In this document: piece after piece, positions 12,619 to 22,830 of the stretch
Position numbering within the stretch: the first letter of the stretch is position 1
Layout of the letters: each line of letters begins with the position of its first letter
NCBI RefSeq assembly: GCF_047675955.1
Contig: NC_132915.1
Coordinates: forward strand, 1,339,001 to 1,403,000
DNA length: 64,000 nt
Source: Chlorocebus sabaeus
Taxonomy: Eukaryota > Chordata > Mammalia > Primates > Cercopithecidae
Direction of reading: 5' to 3'
Notes under the pieces: model-generated
Seen by the model: the letters and a program-made list of their open reading frames with translations, nothing else
Told to the model about the DNA's origin: nothing
Databases searched by the model: none
Made by a program: the position numbers and the translations under genes

Positions 12619-12911
12619 TTTTTTTTTTTTGAGACAGTCTCGCTCTATCACCCAGGCTGGAGTGCAATGGCCCAATCTCAGCTTACCGCAACCTCCGCCT
12701 CCTGGGTTTAAGTGATTCTCCTGCCTCAGCCTCCTAAGTAGCTGGGATTACAGGTGCCTGCCACCATGCCTGGCTAATTTTTTGTATTTTTAGTAGAGAC
12801 AGGGTTCTGCCATGTTGGCCAGGCTGGTCTCAAACTCCTGACCTCAGGTGATCTTCCTGCCTCAGCCTCCCAAAGTGCTCGTATTACAGGTATGAGCCAC
12901 CACACCCAGCC
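12619..12911 (-). mobile_element. Alu element inside L1, with target-site duplication
   Basis: A full-length reverse-orientation Alu. The L1 text 'tatagtgactttt' precedes the T run and is repeated just after the Alu (tatagtgacttttgat, from 12912). This gives a target-site duplication and shows that the flanking L1 is continuous. Confidence 0.95.
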
Positions 12912-13240
12912 TATAGTGACTTTTGATAGGCAAAATTTTTAATTTTGATGAAGTTCAACTTCTCTATGTTTTCTTTTGTTGCCTGTGCTTCTGGTGTCAT
13001 ATCCAAGGAATTATTGTCAAGTCTGATGTCATGAAGATTTCCCCCATGTCTTCCTCTAAGAGTTTTACAGTTTATGCTCTTACATTTAGGTTCTTGATTC
13101 ATTTTGAGTTAATTTTTATATACGATATGAGGTTAAAAGTCCAACTTCATTCTTTTGCATATGGATATCTAGTTTTCTCACCACCATTTGTTGAAAAGAC
13201 TGACCTTTCTCCATTGAATGATTTTGGCACCCTTGTCTCA

Positions 13241-13639
13241 GTCTGTGTTTTAACTAGCATCCAGGTAATTCTGATGCTGTTTTGTGTGTGTTTTATCCTT
13301 TATCTTATGCTTAGCCAGTCTAAGATTGAGAGGGTCATAATCAAATGGCTTTCCCAATGCACAGAAGGCATTTTATCTTGCAATTATGATGACTCTCACC
13401 TCAATATTCTAATGGGAATCCTAGACTCTGACATGACTTTTTGATATGACTCATATCAGAAAGGAAAATAACCAACTTAATCCATTCTTGGTATAACCAG
13501 TAAGTGATCCCCTGAGTTTCTCTCATGGCCCTGTGATAATTAACCACCAAAGAACACCGATGATATTCAGCTCATTGGACTCAAGAAATAAAGTTTTCTA
13601 ACTGATACTCTTAAAAAGCTTTATATATAGTCTTTGAAC
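13241..13639. other. Intergenic, nothing recognised
   Basis: AT-rich sequence after the L1. It contains ORF debris but nothing with recognisable similarity. Confidence 0.4.
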
Positions 13640-14580
13640 TTTTTTTTTTTTTTTTTTTTTTTTTTACCAAACTTGAGTTTAAACTTATTTATGGTAAGCA
13701 AGGTTCACCTCAAGTTTAGTGCCGTGAGTTAACAAAAATAAAATTGAAAAGCTCAGCTCAATTTTGTATTAAAACCTGATTTGAACCATGCTAAATTGGT
13801 ACTTAGCTTTCATGTATTAATTTTAAACAGAGTCTAACACACCATAAACAGATCTACTTGTATAGTTAAAAGCTGGTGTGTGTATAGCCAAGCTCAATTA
13901 GCTACATCTAAGCATGGCATCTACATGCATGCCCGAGCTTTGTAGCAATACCCAGAGATTGATCTTCCACATAGTCCTGGGAGAGAAACAGTTACATTAA
14001 AGCTGCCAAACATTCCAAAATTCAGTGACACAGACTGATTTCTACTTATTATTTAGATACTCAGGTTTACTTAACTGGCAAACTGGACTTTATTAGTCAG
14101 CTATATCTTTCAATGGTCAGTCGTCATCCAACCTTGAAATAAATGTTAGTTGATTAAAGCAGTAATGGTTCAAACATTTAAACCACATGCTGTGGATCTG
14201 AAAAATCAAGTCAATATGTGTAAAGGGAAGAATTATTAGAGGATTTATGAAATCTGGCCTGAACAAATTAATTCATCAGTTTAGCCAAAGGTCTGTCAAT
14301 GAATTCAAGAACCTTTTCAAAAAGGGAAAGATCTGTTGTAATTTAAGTTTCTGTTTATAAGTGAATGTGGTAGATTGTTCTTTCTGAAAAAGGATACAGT
14401 TTACACAAACAGATTTGGAAGTTAATTTGAAATTGCTCAATGGAATTGAATCAGAGGGCAATCCTTCAGGGATTTGAACAATTACTGTCCTCTCCACCCC
14501 TTCTTGGTGATGGAAGGGAATTTGAACCTCACCAGGACTGCAAAATGTTCCAACAAACCATGATGCCAGCTGTCCAGGAA
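13640..14580 (-). pseudogene. Candidate retrocopy of an mRNA 3' end (tentative)
   Basis: A pure run of 26 T (13640-13665) is not attached to an Alu or to an L1 end that I recognise. Read on the minus strand, it is a poly(A) tail preceded by about 0.9 kb of non-repetitive sequence with UTR-like composition. No perfect AATAAA lies just upstream of the tail; the nearest similar string is ATAAATAAG. A 73-codon minus ORF (14276-14497) was not identified. I found no target-site duplication, so the right-hand end is a guess. It could instead be the tail of an unrecognised repeat. Confidence 0.25.
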
Positions 14581-14769
14581 CAGATTACTGTCTAGATAAT
14601 AATGCGGAGTCTCTACCTACCTGTGTTGGATTTGTTAAAATCATATACTTAACAGAAGATTTAAAGGTACTTCCAAGCATGTACATATACATATACCATA
14701 CACATACATCTATTTCTGCCTTATACATTTACTTAGAATCTAACTTTTAAGTTAGAAGAAACTCCACTA

Positions 14770-15068
14770 GAGCCGGGCGCGGTGGCTCACGCCTGTAATC
14801 CCAGCACTTTGGGAGGCCGAGGCGGGTGGATCACCTGAGATCAGGAGTTCGAGACCAGCCTGATCAACATGGAGAAACCTCGTCACTACTAAAAATACAA
14901 AATTAGCCGGGCGTGGTGGCACATGCCTGTTATCCCAGCTACTCGGGAGGCTGAGACAGGAGAATTGCTTGAACCTGGGAGGCTGAGGTTGCGGTGAGCC
15001 GAGATTGTGCCGTTGCACTCCAGCCTGGGAAACAGAGCAAGACTTCGTCTCAAAAAAAAAACAACAAA
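14770..15068 (+). mobile_element. Alu element (S-like) with target-site duplication
   Basis: It starts 'gagccgggcgcggtggctc' and ends in A-rich AAAACAACAAAA. AAACTCCACTA flanks both sides (14759-14769 and 15069-15079). It is well preserved, with intact CpGs in the promoter part. Confidence 0.97.
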
Positions 15069-15094
15069 AAACTCCACTATATTTTGAGCCAGTG

Positions 15095-15225
15095 AGGCGG
15101 GTAATGCACACATTTAACAGACAAGAAAACTGAACCTCAGAATCATCGCCTGAATGTGTTCAAGACTGCACAGCTAGCAAGTGGCAGGACTTAAAATTGA
15201 ACTAGTGTCATTTGACACAGACATT
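15095..15225 (-). mobile_element. MIR SINE fragment
   Basis: The reverse-strand MIR core is visible: 'acagacaagaaaactgaacctcag' and 'tgcacagctagcaagtggca'. It is ancient and short, with approximate boundaries. Confidence 0.7.
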
Positions 15226-15299
15226 GCTTTTCCCGTTGCAACACACACCTAGCTATTCCCGGCTGTATTTTCCTAATAACGGGGGCTCATCGCTTTGCT

Positions 15300-15455
15300 C
15301 CTCAATCTGTGATGGTGGATCAGCATCATCAGCGTTTCCTCAGAGCTTGTTAAATGCAGAATCTCAGGCCCTACCCCAGACCTAATGAATTAAAATACAC
15401 GTTTTGACAAGATCCCCAGGTTGGTGTTATTGTTTGAGAACCTCTGTTTTAGAGC
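15300..15455. mobile_element. MER5A/B-like hAT fossil
   Basis: 'agcatcatcagcgtttcctc', 'gagcttgttaaatgcagaat' and 'taccccagacctaatgaatt' follow the MER5 layout, ending in 'gtttgagaacctctg', the expected terminal inverted repeat. It is non-autonomous and inactive. Confidence 0.75.
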
Positions 15456-15654
15456 TCACTTTGGGAAACCTGTGCTAGAAGGTATTGAAATGCTGAAAAA
15501 GACCAGCTGAAACGCTTAAGATTCGATTTCAACATTCAAAAACTAATTTTCTATAGTTCAAAGATGCATAATGATTGATTTTTGTAGGTTTTGTTCCAGC
15601 TTTATTAAAGATAGAAGATCCACTAATTATTATGCATTTGAAACTAAATTTTTA

Positions 15655-15950
15655 ATTTTTTTGTTTGTTTTTGAGACGGAGTCTTGCTTTGTCGCCAGGC
15701 TGGAGTGCAGTGGCGCGATCTCGGCTCACTGCAACCTCTGCCTCCCTGGTTCAAAGGATTCTCCTGCTTCAGTCTCCCGAGTAGCTGGGACTACAGGTGC
15801 ACACCACCACACCAGCTAATTTTTGTATTTTTAGTAGAGACGGGGTTTCACCACGTTGGCCAGGCTGGTCTCGATCTCCTGACATCGTGATCCATGCACC
15901 CTGGCCTCCCAAAGTGCTGGGATTACAGGCGTGAGCCACCACACCCGGCC
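15655..15950 (-). mobile_element. Alu element (Y/S-like)
   Basis: A T-rich start (tttttttgtttgtttttgagacgg) runs to 'ccaccacacccggcc'. It is full length in reverse orientation and relatively well preserved. It lies 30 bp before the nested LTR. Confidence 0.95.
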
Positions 15951-15979
15951 AAAAATATGTATTTTTATCAGCACAAAGA

Positions 15980-17295
15980 TGTCAGAGGCGTTTGAACAAG
16001 AGCAAGTCCATCTTGAATAGGAGCTGTGTAAAACGAGGCTGAGACCTGCTGGGCTGCATTCCAAGGAGGTTAAAGCATTCTAAGTCACAGGGTAAGATTA
16101 GGAGGTCAGCACAAGACACAGGTCATAAAGACCTTGCTGATAAAACAGGTTGCAATAAAGAAGCTGGATGCAGCTGCAGCAGCCCTCCTAGGGGCAGGAA
16201 CCGGGCACCTCTGCAGCCTGCATCCTCGGGGGACCTGGGAAGGCCCACACTCCCCCCACCACATGCCCCTCCACCCCCACTCCCCACCCTCATCCCTGCA
16301 GTCTTGGGGGTGCCTGCTACCGGTGCCTGGCCTCTCTCCTCTTCCGGTGCCTGCTCTGATCTCAGAGGGGGATTGAGGCCAAGGCCCAGGACCATGAATG
16401 GCAGCGGGAAGCGGACAGATTCCTGGGCGGAAGTGGGTGGTCCCCAGTAAGTCCCCTCCTTCAGGCCAGGGAGGGCCTGTATGCTGGGAGCCTGGCTGCC
16501 AGTCCCAAGGACCAGAGCGGGGACTCAGGGTGCCTCTTCCAGGCTGCCTGTGGCCACCCACCAACTAATTAGCATGCACTTCCTCCCCTCTGAAGGCCAT
16601 AAAAGCCCCCAGCTCAGCCAGAGCAGAACAGAGGATGGAGAGGCCCCCAGGTGACTAGTTGCAGAGAGGAACTACCTTCTCTGCTGACAAGACAACCTGC
16701 TGGCAGAGAGGAGCTATCCTCCCTGCTGAGAGCTTTGGAGACCTGCAGCGACGTCCAAACCACTTGTCTGTGCAGAGGAGCCGCCCTCTCCAGGGCTTTC
16801 TCTCTGCTGAGAGCTGAACACTCCACTAGATGACCTGCATACAGCGAGGAGCTACCCACTGTGGGTTTCCTCTGAGCTGTTGCAACACCCAGTAAATCTC
16901 TTCATATTGTTCATCTTCCACTTATCTGCACACCTCACTCTTCCTGGATCCAGGACAATAACTCGGGCAAAGGCCCCGCCGGCATGGAGGTTTCCAGACA
17001 GAAAAGCAACACCCCAAAGATCCCATCACACCACCAGCTCCAGCTCCATGGCGACGTCAGAAAGTTACCCTATATGGTCTAAAAGAGGGGAAGCATGAAT
17101 AATCCACCCCTTGTTTAGCATATCATCAAGGAATAACCATAAAAATGGGCAACCTATGGAGTAGTCATTCTTGTATTCCTTTGCTTTCTTAATAAACTTG
17201 TTCACTTTACTCTATGGATTCGCCTGGAATTCTTTCTTGCACAAAATCCAAGAGCTCTCTCTTGGGGTCTGGATCAGGACCCTTTTCCCGTAACA
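15980..17295 (+). mobile_element. ERV LTR (class I-like), split by another LTR
   Basis: The outer element begins TGTCAGAGGCG and ends '...cttttcccgtaaca' at 17295. Its parts are 15980 to about 16160 ('gaggctgagacctgctgggc', 'caggtcataaagaccttgct') and about 17035-17295 ('aaagttaccctatatggtct', 'cttaataaacttg', 'tcttggggtctggatcagga'). It has TG...CA ends, a poly(A) signal AATAAA (about 17190) and an imperfect 4-bp flank repeat (AAGA at 15976, AAGG at 17296). The middle, 16165-17030, is foreign. I do not assign a family name. Confidence 0.7.
16165..17030 (+). mobile_element. Second LTR-like insertion nested in the outer LTR
   Basis: A G+C-rich U3-like part is followed by a TATA-type box (ggccataaaagccccc, about 16593-16608) and by an R/U5-like part made of related blocks ('gaggaactacc', 'gaggagctatcc', 'gaggagccgcc', 'gaggagctaccc'). 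It closes with 'cagtaaatctcttcatattg' and 'ggacaataactcgggcaa'. This is the organisation of a gammaretrovirus-like solo LTR. It interrupts the outer LTR, so it is younger. The ends are approximate and the family is not named. ORFs through it (for example 16106-16564 minus) are incidental. Confidence 0.55.
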
Positions 17296-17689
17296 AAGGT
17301 AGAAGACAGTTTCTATTATCAAAAGGCCTTTATCAAGCTGTGGCTTCACAATAACCAGCCCTCCATGTCAGGAGCTGATGACAGTCACTCAATATTAAAT
17401 TTTGGCTTGAGGGTCTTTGTGAACTGCAAATTCTCACTGGCTTTTAGAAAAAAAAGTTGTAGCCATGACAAAAAGTATTCAATTCCCATCTCTGATATTT
17501 TCTGTTCAATAAAACTCCATAGAATTAAAACTTGAAATTCTGTAACTGTGCCTGTGATATACTTAAGCATAGCAGAGCCTCCACTGGTGACGGGACTGTA
17601 CTCACCATGAGACCTGGCCACACTCAGACCTGTCAGGAGACCTGGCTGGGCTCCTAAGGGTCTATGCACATGAGAATCCAGGAGCTTTG
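17296..17689. other. Intergenic, nothing recognised
   Basis: Short non-coding stretch between the nested LTRs and an L1 fragment. No feature is supported. Confidence 0.4.
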
Positions 17690-19490
17690 GTGGGTCTGGC
17701 TTTCAACAGAAAATTACAAGGCATACTAAAAGGCAAGAATTACACTTTGAAGAGACAGAATAAGCATCCAAATCAATTCAGGTATGGCAGGAATGTTAGA
17801 ATTATCAGACTGGAAATGCAAAACAACTGTGATAAATACGCTAAGGGATCCAATGAAAAAACTCAGTAACACGCAAGAATCGATGTGTAATGTAAGCAGA
17901 AAGATAGTAGTTCTAGGAAAGAATAAAAATGCTAAGTCAGAAACACTGCAACAGAAATGAATACTTTTGATGGACTCATGACTCATGAGCCCATCATCCT
18001 GGATAGATGACGAAAGAATTTCTCATCTTGAGGATTTGTCAGTAGAAACTTCCAAAATTGAGAAGTCATAGGAAAAGGACAAAAACAAAAAACAAACAAA
18101 ACCCCAGAATATCTAAGAACTCTGTGTAACATTAGCATAATGGAAACAAGAAAGAGAGAAAGGAACAGAAGAAATAGTGGCGGCAATAATGACTGAGAAT
18201 TTCCCTAAATTAATGTCAGATACCAAGGCAGAGATCCAGAAAACTCAGAGGACACTGAGCAGGATTAATGCCAAAAAACCACACCTTAGATAGATCGTAT
18301 TCAAACTGCGGAAAATGAAAGATAAAGAAAAAAATGTGAAAGAGGCCAGAGGAGAAAAACACCTTATCTACAGAGGAACAAGGATAAGAATTATGTCATA
18401 ATCTCCTCAGAAACTATGCGAGCAGGAAGAGAGTAGAGTGAAATATCTGATGTGTTGAGAGAAAATAGCCACCAACACAGAGCTCTCTACTCTGCAAAAC
18501 TGTTCTTCACAAGTGAAGAAGGAATACAGGCTTTCTCAGACAAACAAAAATTGAGTGAATTTACTGCCAACAGACTTGCCTCACAAGAAATATTACGGGA
18601 GGTTCTTCAGAGAGAGGGACTACGCTACAGGTCAGAAACTGGGATCTGTATAAAGAAGAGTATTGGAGAAGGAATAAGTGAAGGAAACTTTTAAACATTG
18701 ATTTTTCTTATTCTTAATTGATCTAACAGAGAACAGTTTCTTCAAAATAATAGTAGCGACAATGCATTTGATTATGTGTGCTTGCGTATACGTAAATGAA
18801 TACAACGTGTGTGTGTGTGCTTATGGACAAGTGCAATGAATGACAACAGTGATACAAGGGACAGGAGGAAAGAATAAGATTGTTTTTGTCATAAAGTACT
18901 TGCATTACCTATGAAGGGATATAGCGTTATTTGAAAGGTGACTGAGATTAGTTGTAAATGTATATTGCAAACTCTAAGGCAACTACTTAAAAAAGCAACA
19001 AAAAAAGTATCTTAAGAAAGGAAAGAAAATGGAATAATCTGATATTATCAATTATGACCTCCAAAGGCAGAAAAGGAATGGAATTCAAAAATAGAAACAA
19101 AAAACAAAGGCAATTGATAGAAAACTGTAATAAATATGGTAGATATTAATCCAACTATATCAATAATTACTTTAAATGTCAATGGTTAAATATATCAACT
19201 AGAAGACAGCTTGTCAGGGTACATCAAAAAACAAGACCCAGCTATATGTTCTCTACAAGAAACCCATGTTAAATATAAAGACACATATATTAGAAGTAAA
19301 TGGATGGAGAAAGATACACTGTGCCAACACTAATAGAAAGAAAGCAGGAATAATGATATTAACTTCAGAAAGAGAAGAGTTCAGAGCACGGGAGTTGTTA
19401 GGGATTTTGGAGGGGCATTTCATAATGAAAGGGGTCAATTTGGGTGAAAACAATGTGTCAATAAAGGTTTATCGATCGTAACAAATGTAG
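17690..19490 (+). mobile_element. Old L1 (L1M-type) fragment, sense strand
   Basis: Sense L1 text includes 'aggtatggcaggaatgttag', 'agaaatattacgggaggttc', 'caaaaaacaagacccagcta', 'atgttctctacaagaaaccc' and 'aaatggatggagaaagatac'. The last three lie in the ORF2 endonuclease region. The frame is broken repeatedly, so it is a dead fragment. An Alu and a 3' L1 piece follow. Confidence 0.8.
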
Positions 19491-19612
19491 CACTCTGTAG
19501 GGAGATGTTGATAGCGGCCCAGGCTGTATGTTTGTGGAGCCAGGGAGTTGATACAAACTCTGTACTTTCTGATTAATTTTGCTGTGAACCTATAACTGCT
19601 CTATAAAGTCTA

Positions 19613-19895
19613 TTTTTTTTTTTTTTTAAACAGAGTCTTGCTCTGTTGCCCAGGCTAGAGTACAGTGGTGCAATCTTGGCTCACTGCAACCTCTGCATTC
19701 CAGGTTCACGCCATTCTCCTGTCTCAGCCCCCCAAGTGACTGGGACTACAGGCGCCCACTACCACGCCCAACTAATTTTTTGTATTTTTAGTAGAGACAG
19801 GGTTTCACCGGGTTAGCCAGGATGGTCTCAATCTCCTGACCTCAAGTTCTGCCTGCCTCGGCCTCCCAAAGTATTAGAATTACAGGTGCCTGGCT
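19613..19895 (-). mobile_element. Alu element with target-site duplication, end-truncated
   Basis: A T-rich start leads to 'aaacagagtcttgctctgtt'. The copy stops at 'attacaggtgcctggc', lacking the last bases of the Alu 5' end. TATAAAGTCTATTTTTT is repeated at 19602-19618 and 19896-19912. Confidence 0.95.
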
Positions 19896-19912
19896 TATAA
19901 AGTCTATTTTTT

Positions 19913-20330
19913 TAAAGTGCACATGTCCATGAAATGACATATTTTGTAACAACCAAAGCAACAGAATGGAAATGGAAGCATTTGCATATAATGGAATACT
20001 CCATAGCAATGAAAAAGAACAAACCGTAGCTGCATGTAACAACATGAGTGTATCTCACACACATAAAAGACACAAGAGAGTACATATTGTATTGTTCCAT
20101 TCACATAAAGTTTAAGAACAGGTGAAATGAATCCCTGGTGATAGAAATCAGGATCATGATTACCTTCAGGCGGAAGGAGGTTAGGGTTAGGAGGAAGCAT
20201 GATAGAATCTTCTGGGGTGCTTTAAATGTTCATCATTTTGCTCCAGATGGTGGTTACACAGGTGAATTCGTATCCAAAAATTCACCAAGCCGTATGCACT
20301 GAAGTTTTGTGCACTTTGCTGCACGGCACA
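19913..20330 (+). mobile_element. Old L1 3' region
   Basis: 'ggaatactccatagcaatga', 'tgtaacaacatgagtgtatc', 'tattgttccattcacataaa' and 'gatggtggttacacaggtg' are typical of the 3' end of old L1 (L1M) on the + strand. It probably continues the same ancient insertion as 17690-19490, with the intervening part deleted. Confidence 0.75.
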
Positions 20331-22379
20331 GTCTCTCCCTCGGCTTGTCTTTCAGCCTGGTTCCCACCTCTGATTTTACAACGAAATCGACAGCCACATC
20401 ACCAAACAGAATTCACTTGAAAAATATGCTTTATTTTTTAAACTGAAATTCCAATTGTCCATAAGCCACTTTGCCATGAAATACACATGGAGGGTTTCAA
20501 ATTGTTTACTGGCCAGAGTATCAAGCTATTTAGCACGCCCTTGGGGGAAGAGGTATGTTCTGGTGGAGAATCCGAGAATCATGAGCCTGAATGTACACCA
20601 AGGAGGCATGACCAGAAGTGAAAAGACAGGAAGGGACAGAAATTGGAGAGGATGGGTTGGTCCAGGGAAGGCTATTAGAAATGTCTTTCATTTCACAGTC
20701 TTGCAAAAGACCTGGGTCTCAACTTCCAGCAAATCGAGATGCAGAATTTTTTAAAACCATAATTAGGTACTTTTAAGAAATCTTCAGGTTTTGCTTTAGT
20801 TATTGGCATAATTTCCTCTATTCTCTGGGTTGCCGCAGTAGTGAGGATCTGCAAACAAAAAGGCATTCTTCATGGAAACAAGGAGAAAATAAACGGTTCT
20901 TGTTTATATCAGCACTGTCTTTTTTCCTCTCTGACTTACTCATTCATGAGTTTCTCCAACTGTCTGAGTCTCTGGGAAAGGGTGTGTTTGCCCATTAATC
21001 AAGGAATAGCTATTCTCCCCTTCCTGCACTACTAATCAAGAGAAGTAACACTTTCAATTTCTGAAAAGTCCATTTTGGATATTCCCTGTATGACTCAGTT
21101 GACATGTTCGCTGGTGACAGCAATCTCGCTATGACTAACCAGCTTCTACTTTTGACATCTTCTAGTAGAAGAAATGAGTTGCTGTGTAGACATTTCCCTC
21201 CAGGTGGTCTTCACCTAGAGTATAACAATTAGCCGAGTCTACAACGGGAAACTTCCTTGCAAGGAGATCAGAATGTTGATGTACTATTGCACAGTGTTTG
21301 CTGCCTCCAAGTTCTACCTCTCATAATGTCAGAAGTTGATGACTTTCTGTGGCAATAAGGATTTTTACCAGGTCTTTATTTGGTGCCCAAGAATAATACT
21401 AGAATAATACTTTTCTTGTGTTTCAGATTTTCAAAAAAATAAGAACATTCCTTCTAAGAAGCTGTTATCCAGCATCAGATCTCTGAATGCAGCTGACTGA
21501 AAAGTGGGCTTTTACACGCAAGGTGGATTCAGTTGAAGGTAAATAGAAAGCTAAACTCCTTCCTGCTACACTGCCATGCATGCCAGGTCTTCTCGTCCTA
21601 ACTGCCCTGAAGCCTCTGCACATCACCCACGGTGGGTTTTGAAGCCCACTGGGATCATCTAGGACCTTGAGCCAGGGTTGGCTGTTACAGGAGCTCTGGT
21701 CTATAACATTGACAGACATTTCCTCCGCTCCATGTTTAATTTTCTTGTTTAACAGGTAGATCAATTTGCTACTAAGTTGGTTTCTCCAGCCTGGGCTGTG
21801 AAAAAGCAGCGTCCTTTGGGAAGCATTTTGCACTTACTGCAATATTCCAGCGATGCCAAGACACAATCTCAGTGAGCTCCACACTTTCTCAGGTAAATTC
21901 AACTGATTCATGTGCTATGTTAGCTAAACGGAAAAATATTTATTTAACCATTCTGCTTACAAAGATTGTTAGATTTTATACTAAGTCAGAATTTCATCTG
22001 CCTCCTTTCTGACATCTGTGTAAAGGTTGGATGCCTATAACATTGACAATAATTTATAATATACTGACCTCTATGAGCTTACAGTGGTATAATGCTGTAA
22101 GCTATTAACATCCTTATTTACCCTGAGAGGATGCAGGATAGTTAGAAACACAGATAATCAGTATTGTAAGGCCAATTGCCTATGTCTTAAGAATAATTAC
22201 CATTATTTGCCTGGTATTTTATTTGGGTATAGGCGAATGGCATTCTTTACGAAGAGTGTTGTCTTATTCTTAAGTTTAGCTCTGTATCTTTAATGAAGAT
22301 AATTCCTTAAGATCCTTTTTTCAAAATTCTAAAAGGACCTGTCTTTTACTACAAAAACTTTAATAATTTTTATTTTTTC
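20331..22379. other. Intergenic, nothing recognised
   Basis: About 2 kb without a recognised gene or repeat. The minus ORF at 21465-21833 (122 codons) and the plus ORF at 20455-20754 (99 codons) show no family resemblance and lie in no splicing context that I can support. Confidence 0.4.
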
Positions 22380-22830
22380 CAGTGTTTAATTATGAACATT
22401 TTCTAACATATCGAAAATTCAGAAGAAAAATACAATGAACACTCATGTCACTTAGACACCTACCATTGAGATTTAACAATTGTTAACATTTTGCCAGATA
22501 AATGGATGTGTGCACTTGTGTGTGTATGTTGTTTGCTTAACCTATTTCAAAATAAGCAGCAGACTTCATGATATTCTCCCCTAAATATTTCAGGGTCATC
22601 TCCTAAAAATAGGGCATTCCACTACATGATCACAATACTATTAACACATCCAAGAAAATTAGCAATTATTACAATACTATCTTATACCCAGATCATGTAC
22701 AAATTTTCTCATTTGTTCCTCAGATATATATTTAAGCAATGTGTTGAATGGCTGGGTTTTGTTTTAAATCCAGATTTATATATCGCATTTTGTTTCTGTA
22801 TTTCTTTTAATCTCTTTTAATGCAACAGTG
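22380..22830. mobile_element. L1M-type 3' UTR-like relic
   Basis: 'ccattgagatttaacaattg', 'ttaacattttgcca', 'taaatatttcagggtcatct' and 'ttatacccagatcatgtaca' follow the pattern of a common old LINE-1 3' UTR family. It is highly diverged. Strand and ends are uncertain. Confidence 0.5.

Larger units (their letters stand above)
11309..13240 (-). mobile_element. Old L1 (L1M/L1P-type) 3' half, interrupted by two Alus
   Basis: The + strand reads as the reverse complement of L1: first 3' UTR ('attgtggcaaaatatacata'), then the ORF2 end ('ggctggataatattccattg'), then further upstream ORF2. On the minus strand around 12911-13102 the translation includes EAQATKENIEKLNFIKIKNF, recognisable as decayed ORF2. 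It carries many stops and is interrupted by Alus at 12155 and 12619. It cannot encode a working protein. Confidence 0.85.

Noticed and set aside
12923..13444. 173-codon + strand ORF with hydrophobic stretches
   Set aside because: It is the antisense strand of L1 ORF2; hydrophobic runs come from the T-rich reverse complement and are not a membrane protein.
16106..16564. 152-codon minus-strand ORF rich in Gly/Pro
   Set aside because: Lies antisense in the G+C-rich U3-like part of a nested LTR; composition artefact.
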